A DNA stretch of 64,000 nt from Amantichitinum ursilacus (lineage in GTDB: Bacteria; Pseudomonadota; Gammaproteobacteria; Burkholderiales; Chitinibacteraceae): assembly GCF_001294205.1 (NCBI RefSeq), contig NZ_LAQT01000009.1:186001-250000 (forward strand), read 5' to 3'. Both the position numbers and the translations under genes were made by a program. Shown here one piece after another: positions 55,111 to 64,000 of this stretch (position 1 is its first letter; each line of letters opens with the position of its first letter). Under the pieces are notes generated by a model. The model was not told where the DNA came from, ran no database searches, and worked only from the letters and a program-made list of their open reading frames with translations.

Positions 55111-55374
55111 ATGAGTACCAAGGGGCAAATGCTACAAGACCCGTTTTTGAACATCCTTCGTAAAGAACACGTGCCGGTTTACATCTACCTGGTTAACGGC
55201 ATCAAGCTGCAGGGCCAGATCGAATCGTTTGACCAATATGTGGTGCTGCTGCGCAATAACGTCACCCAGATGGTCTACAAGCATGCGATTTCGACTGTGG
55301 TGCCGTCGCGCCCGGTCAATATCCCGCATGAGCATCCGCAGCAGGCCAGTGTCGCGGCCACGCCGGAAGCCTGA
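55111..55374 (+). CDS. hfq: RNA chaperone Hfq
   Basis: The 87-residue Sm-like protein opens [34 protein letters not shown] (Sm1). Sm2 contains the conserved [14 protein letters not shown]. The C-terminal tail is short, as in betaproteobacteria. Hfq hexamers bring sRNAs and mRNAs together. CGGAG is 8 bases upstream. It begins the hfq-hflX-hflK-hflC cluster and has its own promoter and a hairpin after the stop. Confidence 0.97.
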   Translation: MSTKGQMLQDPFLNILRKEHVPVYIYLVNGIKLQGQIESFDQYVVLLRNNVTQMVYKHAISTVVPSRPVNIPHEHPQQASVAATPEA

Positions 55375-55399
55375 TCCTCCGTTACGGTGATCAGACCAG

Positions 55400-55427
55400 A
55401 GCCCCGGTGGTTGCCGCCGGGGCTTTG
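55400..55427 (+). terminator. Hairpin terminator after hfq
   Basis: An 8-bp GC stem (AGCCCCGG 55400-55407 with CCGGGGCT 55417-55424) is followed by TTTG. With a short T run it probably gives partial termination, lowering hflX relative to hfq. Confidence 0.6.
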
Positions 55428-55499
55428 TCGTCCACGGGCTTCGCTATCATTATCCAATGCGCGCGTTACACGCCGCTTTCATGAGACATATACCCACCT

Positions 55500-56603
55500 A
55501 TGTTTGATCGCCACAAGGGCGGAGATCGCGCCGTCCTGGTTTGTCTTGATTTTGGCGAGCCGGATTACCGGGACGGCCAGGAAGAGTTTGTCCAGTTAGT
55601 CACCTCTGCAGGCGTTACGCCGCTGGCGGTCGTTGAGGGCAAGCGCAGTCGCCCGGATCCGGCTTATTTTGCTGGCACGGGCAAGGTGGAAGAGATCGCC
55701 GAGGCCGTGCGCGCCCAAGAAGCGGAACTGGTGATTTTTAATCATCAGTTGTCGCCCGCGCAGGAGCGTAACCTTGAGCGCGCCATGCAGTGCCGCGTGA
55801 TCGACCGCACCACGCTCATCCTCGATATCTTTGCGCAACGCGCACGCACTGCGGAAGGCAAGCTGCAGGTTGAACTGGCGCAGTTGTCCCATATTGCTAC
55901 GCGCCTCGTGCGCGGCTGGACTCACCTGGAGCGGCAAAAAGGCGGTATCGGTTTGCGCGGACCGGGTGAAACCCAGCTGGAAACAGACCGTCGTTTACTG
56001 GGTATTCGCGTCAAGCGCCTGAAGGCGCAGCTGGAAACCGTGCAGCGCCAACGCGCTACCCAGCGCCGCGCGCGCGAACGTCGTAACGAGTTTTCGGTGT
56101 CGATTGTCGGCTATACCAACGCGGGCAAATCGACATTGTTCAACACGCTGACCAAGGCGCGCGCCTATGCGGCGGACCAGCTGTTTGCCACACTGGACAC
56201 CACCTCGCGCAAGCTGTTTCTGGATCACGAACACTCAGTCGTCATTTCGGATACAGTCGGCTTCATCCGCGCCTTGCCGCACACGCTGGTCGCGGCATTT
56301 CGGGCCACGCTGGAAGAAACCATTCAGGCTGATCTGTTGTTGCACGTGGTTGACGTCAACCATCCGCTGCGCGAGATGCAGGTGGCGGAAGTCAACAAGG
56401 TTTTATCTGAAATTGGTGCGGAACGCATTCCGCAATTGATGGTCTGGAACAAGATCGACCTGAAAGGGCTTACGCCCGCAGTTGAGCCTGACGAGTATGG
56501 TAGAATCCGCGCCGTGCGGGTAAGTGCTGCGCAAGGCTTGGGGCTGGATTTGCTGCGTGGCGCACTGGTCGATTCAATGAGTCAACCCATCGAGGAACAA
56601 TAA
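55500..56603 (+). CDS. hflX: Ribosome-associated GTPase HflX
   Basis: The 367-residue GTPase has an N-terminal HflX domain (LVTSAGVTPLAVVEGKRSRPDPAYFAGTGKVEE), then a helical linker (GPGETQLETDRRLLGIRVKRL). A G domain follows: P-loop GYTNAGKSTLFN near residue 208, DTVGFIRALPH and NKIDL. HflX splits stalled ribosomes during stress. It is 125 bp from hfq and 6 bp before hflK. The E. coli protein is longer at its C-terminus (426). Confidence 0.95.
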   Translation: MFDRHKGGDRAVLVCLDFGEPDYRDGQEEFVQLVTSAGVTPLAVVEGKRSRPDPAYFAGTGKVEEIAEAVRAQEAELVIFNHQLSPAQERNLERAMQCRVIDRTTLILDIFAQRARTAEGKLQVELAQLSHIATRLVRGWTHLERQKGGIGLRGPGETQLETDRRLLGIRVKRLKAQLETVQRQRATQRRARERRNEFSVSIVGYTNAGKSTLFNTLTKARAYAADQLFATLDTTSRKLFLDHEHSVVISDTVGFIRALPHTLVAAFRATLEETIQADLLLHVVDVNHPLREMQVAEVNKVLSEIGAERIPQLMVWNKIDLKGLTPAVEPDEYGRIRAVRVSAAQGLGLDLLRGALVDSMSQPIEEQ

Positions 56604-56609
56604 AAATCC

Positions 56610-57806
56610 ATGAGTCAGAACGATCCGCAGTGGGGCGGTGGCCGCAAAGACGGCCCGCCCGATCTGGACGAAATCCTTCGCAACATTGGCAACCGAGTCT
56701 CCCGCTTTTTCGGCGGCGGCAATGGTAACCGGCCGCCCGCATCGGGTGGCGGCGGGCGCATGCCGGGCGGCTCTACCGGCGTACTGGCGATTGTCGGCGT
56801 GGTGGTCGTGTTGTGGCTCGCGTCGGGCTTTTACGTGGTCGACGAGCGCGAGAACGCACTGATCCTGCGCTTTGGCCGCTACGTTGAAACCGTCAACAAA
56901 TCCGGCCTGAAATGGCACTTTCCGTATCCGATTGAAAGTCGTGAAATCGTCAATGTCACCGAAATCCGCAGTCTGGAAGTGGGTGCGGGTGGCGACGGTA
57001 GCGGTGATGAATCGATCATGTTGTCGGGCGATCAGAACATCATTCAGGTGCAGCTAGAGGTGCAATACACGCTCAAGTCGGCACAGGACTTTTCGTTCGA
57101 TAACCGCTTTACCGATCGCGACGGCAAGGACATGGTCAAGCAAGCCGCCGAAACCGCGATTCGTGAAGTGATCGGCCGCAACAAGGTTGATTACGTGCTT
57201 AACGAAGGCCGCGGCAAAATCGCTGAAGATACCAAAGAGCTGATCCAGCAATTGCTGGATAAATACGGCGCAGGTATTTCGGTATCGCGCGTCAACATCA
57301 AGGATGTGCAACCGCCTGAGCAGGTGCAGGCCGCGTTTGCCGATGCAGTGAAGGCGCGCCAGGACAAGGCCCGCCTGATCAACGAAGGCACGGCTTATGC
57401 CAATGACGTGATCCCGAAGGCTAGTGGTACCGCTTCGCGCCTGCTGGAAGAAGCCCAAGGCTATCAGCAGCGTGTCGTGGCGCAAGCCGAGGGTGATGCA
57501 TCGCGCTTCAAGCAAGTGGAAGCCGAGTATTCCAAGGCGCCGCAAGTAACGCGTGATCGCATGTACCTGGACACGATGCAACAGCTGTTTGCCAACACCA
57601 CCAAGGTGCTGGTGGACCAGAAAGCGAGCGGCAACCTGCTGTATCTGCCGCTGGATAAACTGATTCAATCGACCAACCCCGGCCAGTCTGCTGACGTCGC
57701 GACCACACGTGCGGCTGATTCTCCGGCAACGACTGATTCTGCACCCGTGACTCCCGCCAATCCGCTGGCTGCGCCAGCTGAGCGTGGTTCACGAGACGGC
57801 CGTTAA
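56610..57806 (+). CDS. hflK: FtsH modulator HflK
   Basis: The 398-residue SPFH/prohibitin protein has a Gly/Pro-rich cytoplasmic start (WGGGRKDGPPDLDEIL), one TM helix (about 60-78) and an SPFH domain (VDERENALILRFGRYVETVNKSGLKWHFPYPIE). A long coiled coil and a disordered Ala/Thr/Pro tail follow. With HflC it forms a cage around the FtsH protease in the inner membrane and limits its activity. hflC follows 12 bp after the stop. Confidence 0.95.
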   Translation: MSQNDPQWGGGRKDGPPDLDEILRNIGNRVSRFFGGGNGNRPPASGGGGRMPGGSTGVLAIVGVVVVLWLASGFYVVDERENALILRFGRYVETVNKSGLKWHFPYPIESREIVNVTEIRSLEVGAGGDGSGDESIMLSGDQNIIQVQLEVQYTLKSAQDFSFDNRFTDRDGKDMVKQAAETAIREVIGRNKVDYVLNEGRGKIAEDTKELIQQLLDKYGAGISVSRVNIKDVQPPEQVQAAFADAVKARQDKARLINEGTAYANDVIPKASGTASRLLEEAQGYQQRVVAQAEGDASRFKQVEAEYSKAPQVTRDRMYLDTMQQLFANTTKVLVDQKASGNLLYLPLDKLIQSTNPGQSADVATTRAADSPATTDSAPVTPANPLAAPAERGSRDGR

Positions 57807-57818
57807 CAGGGGATGGCA

Positions 57819-58715
57819 ATGAACAGAATTATTCCAACAATCGCGGTAATCCTCGTCGTTTTGTTTGTGTTGAGCTTGTCGCTGTTTACGGTGGACCAGC
57901 GCCAGTCGGCTGTCGTGTTCCAGTTCTCGGAATTCCGCCGCGTGCTGGCTGAGCCGGGCATCTATTTCAAGGTGCCGTTGCTGCAGGATGTGCGTTATTT
58001 CGATAAACGCATCCAGAGCATCGACGAAGCCGAGCCTGCTCGCATTCAGACCATCGAAAAGATGAACGTAAAGGTCGACAGCTATATCAAATGGCAAATC
58101 GTTGACGTCGAGCGTTACTACCGTGCTGTCGGTCTGGATGAGTCCAAAGCGGTAGATCGCCTGCGCAATACCGTCAACAACATGCTGCGCGACGAGTTCG
58201 GCAAGCGTACGGTGCAGGACGTGATTTCCGGCCAGCGTGATGCCGTGATGGCGCGCGTGCAGCAAGTGGCCGATGCCGATGCCGCGCGCATTGGTGTGCG
58301 TGTGGTCGATGTGCGCATCAAGCGGGTGGAACTGGAAGACAGCACACTGAGCTCGGTGTACGAGCGTATGCAATCCGAGCGGAAAGCCGTGGCCAATCAG
58401 CTGCGCGCCGAGGGTTCGGCCGCTGCCGAGAAGATCAAGGCGGATGCGGATCGCCAGCGCGAGGTCATTCTGGCCGATGCCTACAACCAGGCACAGCAAT
58501 TGAAGGGTGAGGGTGACGGTAAAGCGGCGGCCATTTATGGTGCGGCTTATGGCAAAAACCCCGAGTTCTATTCCTTCTATCGCAGCATGGACGCGTACAA
58601 GCAAAGCTTTAACCGCAAGAGCGACGTGATGGTGGTGGACCCTAGCTCGGCCTTCTTCAAGTACATGAAGAGCCCATTGGGTAAAGAAGCGCCGGCCGCC
58701 AAAGCCGGCAAATAA
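57819..58715 (+). CDS. hflC: FtsH modulator HflC
   Basis: The 298-residue prohibitin-family partner of HflK has an N-terminal TM helix (IIPTIAVILVVLFVLSLSLF), then SPFH segments (VDQRQSAVVFQFSEFRRVLAEPGIYFKVP) and a coiled coil (GSAAAEKIKADADRQREVILADAY). The ATG at 57819 is preferred because AGGGG lies 6 bases before it; an ATG at 57813 has no room for a site. Transcription probably ends at the strong terminator 34 bp downstream. Confidence 0.95.
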   Translation: MNRIIPTIAVILVVLFVLSLSLFTVDQRQSAVVFQFSEFRRVLAEPGIYFKVPLLQDVRYFDKRIQSIDEAEPARIQTIEKMNVKVDSYIKWQIVDVERYYRAVGLDESKAVDRLRNTVNNMLRDEFGKRTVQDVISGQRDAVMARVQQVADADAARIGVRVVDVRIKRVELEDSTLSSVYERMQSERKAVANQLRAEGSAAAEKIKADADRQREVILADAYNQAQQLKGEGDGKAAAIYGAAYGKNPEFYSFYRSMDAYKQSFNRKSDVMVVDPSSAFFKYMKSPLGKEAPAAKAGK

Positions 58716-58748
58716 GCCTCGCCAATCAACGCGCTACAAGCGGCTACA

Positions 58749-58781
58749 AAACGCCTGGTCTAACCCGCCAGGCGTTTTTTT
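58749..58781 (+). terminator. Rho-independent terminator after hflC
   Basis: A 10-bp stem (58749-58758 with 58768-58777) and a 9-base loop lead into seven T residues (58775-58781). Its position closes the hfq-hflC cluster and separates it from hisZ. Confidence 0.9.
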
Positions 58782-58935
58782 GTGCATGACATGCGCGTAA
58801 TGCACCGTTTTGCGCTCGGCGTATCGGCATTATCGTGAGATAATGCGCCCTTGCTTTTTTACGGCCCAGGCACGCGTTGCGCGCCCGGGCGTCCGTTTGT
58901 CCGGGCTGGCCGCAAGCCCGCCAACAGGTGATGGA

Positions 58936-60084
58936 ATGCGTAACTGGATATTGCCGGAATACATTTCCGACGTACTGCCGCGAGAAGCTCGGCAAATTGA
59001 AAGCATGCGTCGTGGCATGCTTGATCTGTTTGCCTGCTATGGCTATGAACTGGTGTTGCCGCCGCTGGTGGAATACGTGGAATCGTTGTTTCTGCATGAC
59101 GATCCTGCGCTCGACCTCAAGACGTTCAAGCTGGTGGATGAACTGACCGGCCGCCAGATGGGCCTGCGCGCCGATATCACGCCGCAAGTGGCGCGCATCG
59201 ACGCACATATCCTCAACCGCCAGGGCACCACGCGCTTGTGTTATTCCGGCTCCGTGGTCAACACGCGCCCCGATGGCATTTTGTCGACGCGCGAGCCGCG
59301 CCAGATTGGCGCTGAGATCTATGGCTGCGCCGACATTGCCGCAGATGTCGAGATTATCGAGCTGATGTTTGAAAGCCTGGCGCTGGCCGGGCTGAAACAA
59401 GTGCGGCTGGATATTGGCCACATTGGTTTGTTCCACGCGCTGGCCGATGCGGCGGGTCTGAAAGACGATGCACGCGACCAGACTTTCTCGGCGCTGCAAC
59501 AAAAAGATATTCCGACGCTGCGTGCAGTAACGGCGCATCTGGCGCCCGAACTGGCCGCCGGTTTACAAGCGCTGCCGGGTCTTTATGGCAACAGCAATGA
59601 CGTGCTGGCTCGCGCCGGCAGTTTGCTGCCCGCTGTGCCGGGCGTAACCGAGGCCTTGACCGCATTGCAGCAGTTGGCTGGTGCGCTGGCGGTGCGTGGC
59701 ATTGGCGTGCGCTTTGATCTGGCTGAAGTGCGCAGTAGCGATTACCACACGGGTCTGGTATTTGCCGCCTATGCGCAAGGCTTTGCCAATGCCGTGGCGC
59801 GAGGGGGTCGTTATGATCGCGTCGGTGAAAAATTTGGTCGCTCGCGTCCGGCAACCGGTTTCAGTCTGGATTTGCGCGAGCTAAGTCGCTTGCCGTTTCC
59901 GACCGCGCAAAGCGCGATCCTTGCACCCGCGGGCGATGATCGTGCACTGATTGATGCGGTGCGCGCACTGCGTAAGTCAGGTGAGACCGTGGTGATCGAT
60001 CTGGGCGTGCAGCCTGCAGAGGCCCATGTGGATCGGGTGCTGCGTCTGGAACAAGGCAACTGGGTGGTGCGTCCGCTTGTCTGA
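58936..60084 (+). CDS. hisZ: ATP phosphoribosyltransferase regulatory subunit HisZ
   Basis: The 382-residue HisRS paralogue opens NWILPEYISDVLPREARQIES. Class-II-like segments include KLVDELTGRQMGLRADITPQVARI and the late GGRYDRVGEKFGRSRPATGFSLDL. It lacks the anticodon domain and activates a short-form HisG in histidine synthesis. The start at 58936 (AGGTGA upstream) is preferred; the frame stays open to 58810 but reads through a promoter-like TGAGATAAT at 58836-58844. hisG is not in the window. Confidence 0.93.
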   Translation: MRNWILPEYISDVLPREARQIESMRRGMLDLFACYGYELVLPPLVEYVESLFLHDDPALDLKTFKLVDELTGRQMGLRADITPQVARIDAHILNRQGTTRLCYSGSVVNTRPDGILSTREPRQIGAEIYGCADIAADVEIIELMFESLALAGLKQVRLDIGHIGLFHALADAAGLKDDARDQTFSALQQKDIPTLRAVTAHLAPELAAGLQALPGLYGNSNDVLARAGSLLPAVPGVTEALTALQQLAGALAVRGIGVRFDLAEVRSSDYHTGLVFAAYAQGFANAVARGGRYDRVGEKFGRSRPATGFSLDLRELSRLPFPTAQSAILAPAGDDRALIDAVRALRKSGETVVIDLGVQPAEAHVDRVLRLEQGNWVVRPLV

Positions 60085-60179
60085 GCGGATGGGCGCATTG
60101 GCGGTAGTCTGCTAAAAGGTGGGCTGCCTTTTGGCAGCACGGGTTAACAGTCGTTATTTTTGGTAAATCGAGGTTTTGA

Positions 60180-61475
<1,296 letters not shown>

Positions 61476-61496
61476 GGCGACTCGGTGTGTTTCGAT

Positions 61497-61526
61497 AAAA
61501 AAACCTCGCTGCGGCGAGGTTTTTTT
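61497..61526. terminator. Bidirectional terminator between purA and the radical-SAM gene
   Basis: Seven As, a 6-bp GC stem (CCTCGC 61504-61509 with GCGAGG 61514-61519, loop TGCG) and seven Ts make a symmetrical terminator. It serves purA on the plus strand and the convergent gene ending at 61550. Confidence 0.92.
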
Positions 61527-61549
61527 ATATGCGCGAGGGGACGCGGTAT

Positions 61550-62596
61550 CTAAAACAGATGCCCTTGCTGCCCCGGTGCACGAAATAACGTGCAGTCCAG
61601 TTCCGGCCGGCCTTTGTTCAATCCGAGTTTCTGAATTGCCAATCTAAAACGTTGCGTAATCATCTGTGCGTATTGGCCGGTGCCTTTCATGCGCTGGCCC
61701 CAATCGCTGTTATACAAAGCGCCGTCGCGAGTGTCGCGCACCAGGTTCAGTACATGGTCAGCGCGATCCGGGTAGTGGTTGCGCAACCAGTCTTCAAACA
61801 ATTGCGTCAACTCATGGGGCAGTCGCAGCAAGGTATAGCCGGCCGAAGTCGCGCCCGCTTCTTTGGCTGCGGTCAGAATTTTCTCCAGCTCGTGGTCATT
61901 AAGCGCCGGGATCATGGGCGCGGCCAATACTCCCGTCGGAATGCCCGCGTCGACCAAAGTGCGCACTGTTTCCAATCGCCGCAGCGGCTGACTGGCCCGC
62001 GGCTCCATCACGCGCGCCAGTTGCCGATCCAGCGTGGTGATGCTCACATTCACCGACACCAGGTTGTGCCCCGCCAGTTCCTGCAGTAGATCAATGTCGC
62101 GTTCGATCAGTGCATTCTTGGTCAGCATATACACGGGGTGGCGCGCCTCCAGCAGCACTTCCAGAATCGCGCGCGACAGCTTGGCATCGCGCTCCAGTGG
62201 CTGATAGGCATCCGTATTCGAGCCCAAACAGAGTGGGGCGGGTTGATAGCCGCGTTGCTGAAAACGCTCGCGCAGCAACTGCGCAGCATTAGGCTTGGCG
62301 ATCAGTCTGGTCTCAAAATCGAGGCCCGGACTCATATCCCAGTAGGCGTGGCTGGGGCGCGCAAAGCAATAGATGCAGCCGTGCTCGCAACCTTGATAGG
62401 GATTAACCGAGCGATCAAACGGAATATCAGGCGAGGTATTGCGCGTCAGGATATTGCGCGCAGGCAGCCACTGCACGGTGGTGGCGGGGCGGCCCGGTTC
62501 TTCTTGCAGCCAGCCGTCATCCTCAGTCTGGTGCGTCTGGCTTTGATAACGATTGTGCGGATTGATGGCGGTGCCGCGGCCGCGCTGGATGCTCAT
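61550..62596 (-). CDS. PA0069-type radical SAM protein (spore photoproduct lyase-like superfamily)
   Basis: The 348-residue protein has SVNPYQGCEHGCIYCFARPSHAYWD, giving the cluster motif CEHGCIYC (CX3CX2C). KPNAAQLLRERF and LGSNTDAYQPLERDAKLSR follow, as in the PA0069 family, with a barrel up to LRLPHELTQLFEDWL. It lacks the C-terminal Cys arrangement that would prove DNA repair activity, and the family's function is unassigned. Start 62596 has an AGG upstream; the extension to 62662 crosses the promoter palindrome. Confidence 0.85.
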   Translation of the reverse strand: MSIQRGRGTAINPHNRYQSQTHQTEDDGWLQEEPGRPATTVQWLPARNILTRNTSPDIPFDRSVNPYQGCEHGCIYCFARPSHAYWDMSPGLDFETRLIAKPNAAQLLRERFQQRGYQPAPLCLGSNTDAYQPLERDAKLSRAILEVLLEARHPVYMLTKNALIERDIDLLQELAGHNLVSVNVSITTLDRQLARVMEPRASQPLRRLETVRTLVDAGIPTGVLAAPMIPALNDHELEKILTAAKEAGATSAGYTLLRLPHELTQLFEDWLRNHYPDRADHVLNLVRDTRDGALYNSDWGQRMKGTGQYAQMITQRFRLAIQKLGLNKGRPELDCTLFRAPGQQGHLF

Positions 62597-62611
62597 GACC
62601 AGGCCTGCAAG

Positions 62612-62635
62612 GATATAGAACGATCGTACTATATC
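62612..62635. promoter_or_regulatory. 24-bp palindrome over the radical-SAM gene promoter
   Basis: Arms GATATAG (62612-62618) and CTATATC (62629-62635) flank the self-complementary core ACGATCGT, with only the two joining bases unpaired. Its minus strand contains TATAGT, a likely -10. It lies 16 bp upstream of the start codon. Confidence 0.6.
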
Positions 62636-62764
62636 ATTCGGCCGGGGCATTGCCATGCGCATTTCATGAACGGACCTGTTGCAAATGGTAAGCCGGTTCG
62701 TAGAAAGTGTGGCCCGATTAATATAATCGTAATCCGTTTATCGGCAGCAACGGATCCAGTGCTA

Positions 62765-62783
62765 GATTGAGAATCGTTCTTGC
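62765..62783 (+). promoter_or_regulatory. Candidate Fur box upstream of bfd
   Basis: The core TGAGAATCGTTCTT (62768-62781), with dyad AGAA-TCG-TTCT, resembles the GAGAATCATTCTC form of Fur sites. It overlaps a likely promoter (-10 CATAAT at 62786-62791) 33 bp before bfd. Confidence 0.55.
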
Positions 62784-62823
62784 TACATAATGCGAACAGT
62801 TCTCAGTAAACGGCGAATCGTGC

Positions 62824-63027
62824 ATGTACATCTGCATTTGCAACAGCGTTAACCAGAAAGCCATTCATGCCGCGGTTGAAGACGGCGTGCAGACCTTTGC
62901 GCAATTGCAAATGGCCACGCGCGCCGCAACCTGCTGCGGGCAATGCACCAGCTGTGCCAAAGAAGCGCTGTACGAAGCACTCGAAGCCAAAGCCATCCGC
63001 GAATGGGATGAGGCAGAAGCCGCCTGA
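62824..63027 (+). CDS. bfd: Bacterioferritin-associated ferredoxin Bfd
   Basis: The 67-residue [2Fe-2S] protein opens MYICICNSVNQKAIHAAVEDG and carries its four cluster cysteines in CIC and CCGQCTSC. Bfd docks on bacterioferritin and gives electrons to its heme to release stored iron. The acidic C-terminal tail is usual. A Fur-like site upstream fits induction on iron limitation. It converges with the bacterioferritin genes, which end 90 bp away. Confidence 0.95.
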   Translation: MYICICNSVNQKAIHAAVEDGVQTFAQLQMATRAATCCGQCTSCAKEALYEALEAKAIREWDEAEAA

Positions 63028-63116
63028 GCGCTTTTTACGCGTAGCAGCCTGCCCAGCCTCGGATTCGACCGAAAGCGCGTTCTACCTCTTCCGCGTTGCT
63101 GTCTACAAAATGCCGC

Positions 63117-63605
63117 TTAAGCTGCGGTGCTGTCTTCGCCCAACTGCGATTGCAGATAGTTGCTCAGACCAATCACCCTGATCAGATTCAGCTGCTGTTC
63201 CAGCCAATGCGCATGGTCGACTTCGGTGTCATCGAGCAGGTCGGTCAGCATTTCGCGCGTCACGTAATCCTGTTCTTGCTCCGCAATCGCGATCACGCTC
63301 TTCAGCGCAGCCGCCACGTCGTATTCGGTTTCCAGATCATATTGCAGCATCGTCGGCACGTCGTTACCGATGCGCAGCGGTGTACGCGCAGCCACATTGG
63401 GCGTGCCATTCAGAAACAGAATGCGGGCGATCAGACGGCGTGCGTGGCCAATCTCGTCCTGATGTTCATGCGCGATGCGAGCATACAGGCGCTCAAAGCC
63501 CCAGTTGTGATACATCTCGCTATGCAGAAAGTACTGGTCGATTGAGGTCAGTTCCGCCGCCAACAGGCTGTTCAGGCCATCGATTACATTTTGTTTGCCT
63601 TGCAT
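63117..63605 (-). CDS. bfr: Bacterioferritin subunit with ferroxidase site but no heme methionine
   Basis: The 162-residue four-helix protein keeps the di-iron ligands Glu18, Glu51, His54, Glu94 and the E-x-x-H pair (Glu128, His131; one-residue shift from E. coli). The heme-binding Met52 is Ile52, in the context DEIGHARR. It should oxidise Fe(II) but not bind heme on its own. It is 14 bp downstream of a second bfr gene and is probably co-transcribed with it. Confidence 0.93.
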   Translation of the reverse strand: MQGKQNVIDGLNSLLAAELTSIDQYFLHSEMYHNWGFERLYARIAHEHQDEIGHARRLIARILFLNGTPNVAARTPLRIGNDVPTMLQYDLETEYDVAAALKSVIAIAEQEQDYVTREMLTDLLDDTEVDHAHWLEQQLNLIRVIGLSNYLQSQLGEDSTAA

Positions 63606-63619
63606 GGTGCCTCGCTTGT

Positions 63620-64000
63620 TCAGTCTTCAATCTGCGCTTGCAGATAATTGCCAATGCCCATGGCCGGGATCTGGTCGAGCTGGGTTTCTACCCAATCCAG
63701 GTATTCTTCTTCGTCTTCCAGCAGATCAGTCAGGATGTCGCGGGTGACATAATCCTGCGCGGTTTCTGCGTTTTCTACTGCCTGGCGCAAGACCAACAGA
63801 TGCTCGCCGACCAGCTTCAGATCGCATTCCAGCATTTCCTGCGGGTTTTCGCCGATCAGCAATTTGCCCAGTTGTTGCAGATTGGGCAGGCCTTCCAGAA
63901 ACAGAATGCGTTCGATCAATTTGTCGGCCCGTTTCATGGCGTGGATCGACTCGTGATACACCGCATCATTCAGCCGCTTGAATCCCCAGTTTTTATACAT
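63620..64000 (-). CDS. bfr: Bacterioferritin subunit with heme methionine but lost ferroxidase ligands (N-terminus outside window)
   Basis: The 126 residues seen start at the position of Met31 in the family numbering, so about 30 residues lie beyond the window edge; the first Met is not the true start. Met52 (HAMKRADK) is present for heme binding. Of the di-iron ligands, Glu51 is Ala, His54 is Arg, Glu94 is Val and His130 is Tyr; Glu127 remains. It therefore looks like a heme-carrying, catalytically silent partner for the next subunit. Residue assignments assume no indel between residues 31 and 130, which the matching motifs support. Confidence 0.9.
   Translation of the reverse strand: MYKNWGFKRLNDAVYHESIHAMKRADKLIERILFLEGLPNLQQLGKLLIGENPQEMLECDLKLVGEHLLVLRQAVENAETAQDYVTRDILTDLLEDEEEYLDWVETQLDQIPAMGIGNYLQAQIED

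Noticed and set aside
58810-58935. Longer N-terminus for HisZ
   Set aside because: The extra 42 residues lack family similarity and cover a promoter-like extended -10; 58936 has a ribosome site.

Overview
The window (64 kb, GC-rich, about 60% by eye) looks like a chromosomal segment of a betaproteobacterium, most likely of the Neisseriales. The main clue is the conserved housekeeping run ndk - rlmN - pilW - rodZ - ispG - hisS - yfgM - bamB - der - hfq - hflX - hflK - hflC - hisZ - purA at 45.6-61.5 kb. HisZ, a two-subunit bacterioferritin, a Bfd ferredoxin and a short Hfq fit the same group. The taxon call is inference from gene order and protein character; no search was run.

Layout. 1-2.5 kb: the 3' end of a type VI secretion ClpV ATPase, then a hipB-hipA toxin-antitoxin pair behind three copies of a 22-bp palindrome. 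2.6-4.3 kb: a BenE-type transporter and a small unknown protein. 4.3-9.3 kb: three minus-strand signalling genes (MHYT-GGDEF-EAL; GAF-degenerate GGDEF-EAL-REC; stand-alone REC). 9.3-9.8 kb holds no gene. 9.8-12.1 kb: a divergent YnfM-like exporter and LysR regulator. 12.2-15.5 kb: YgiQ radical-SAM protein and a di-heme cytochrome c peroxidase. 15.6-18.4 kb: an argD-type aminotransferase with a possible attenuator and Arg-rich leader peptide, then a small unknown gene, a GST and a DUF2917 protein. 18.5-23 kb: GcvA-type LysR, OhrR-like MarR, CitA-like citrate symporter and an orphan HipA-family kinase (YjjJ). 23-29.8 kb: a LacI-controlled operon with a ribose-type ABC transporter, a TIM-barrel isomerase/epimerase and a Gfo/Idh/MocA oxidoreductase. 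30-32.7 kb: tauABC without tauD. 32.9-37.2 kb: an OmpR/EnvZ-type pair and a separate PAS histidine kinase. 37.4-43.2 kb: dadA-like dehydrogenase, guaB, patatin phospholipase, dsbB and oxyR. 43.3-45.4 kb: an FAD-dependent rubredoxin-reductase-like protein and a SPOR protein. 45.6-61.5 kb: the housekeeping run. 61.5-64 kb: an SPL-like radical-SAM protein, bfd and two bacterioferritin genes.

The points most worth a second look are: the leader/terminator in front of argD, whose Arg-Arg codons sit inside one arm of competing hairpins; the bacterioferritin pair in which one subunit keeps the ferroxidase ligands and the other keeps the heme methionine; two unrelated HipA-family kinases, each with its own repeat-rich operator region; a 54-bp near-perfect AT-rich dyad in front of tauA; an uncharacterised carbohydrate operon with a well-defined LacI operator; and GGTGGGTC-type REP hairpins at two loci. 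No tRNA, rRNA, CRISPR array, transposase or integrase gene was seen.
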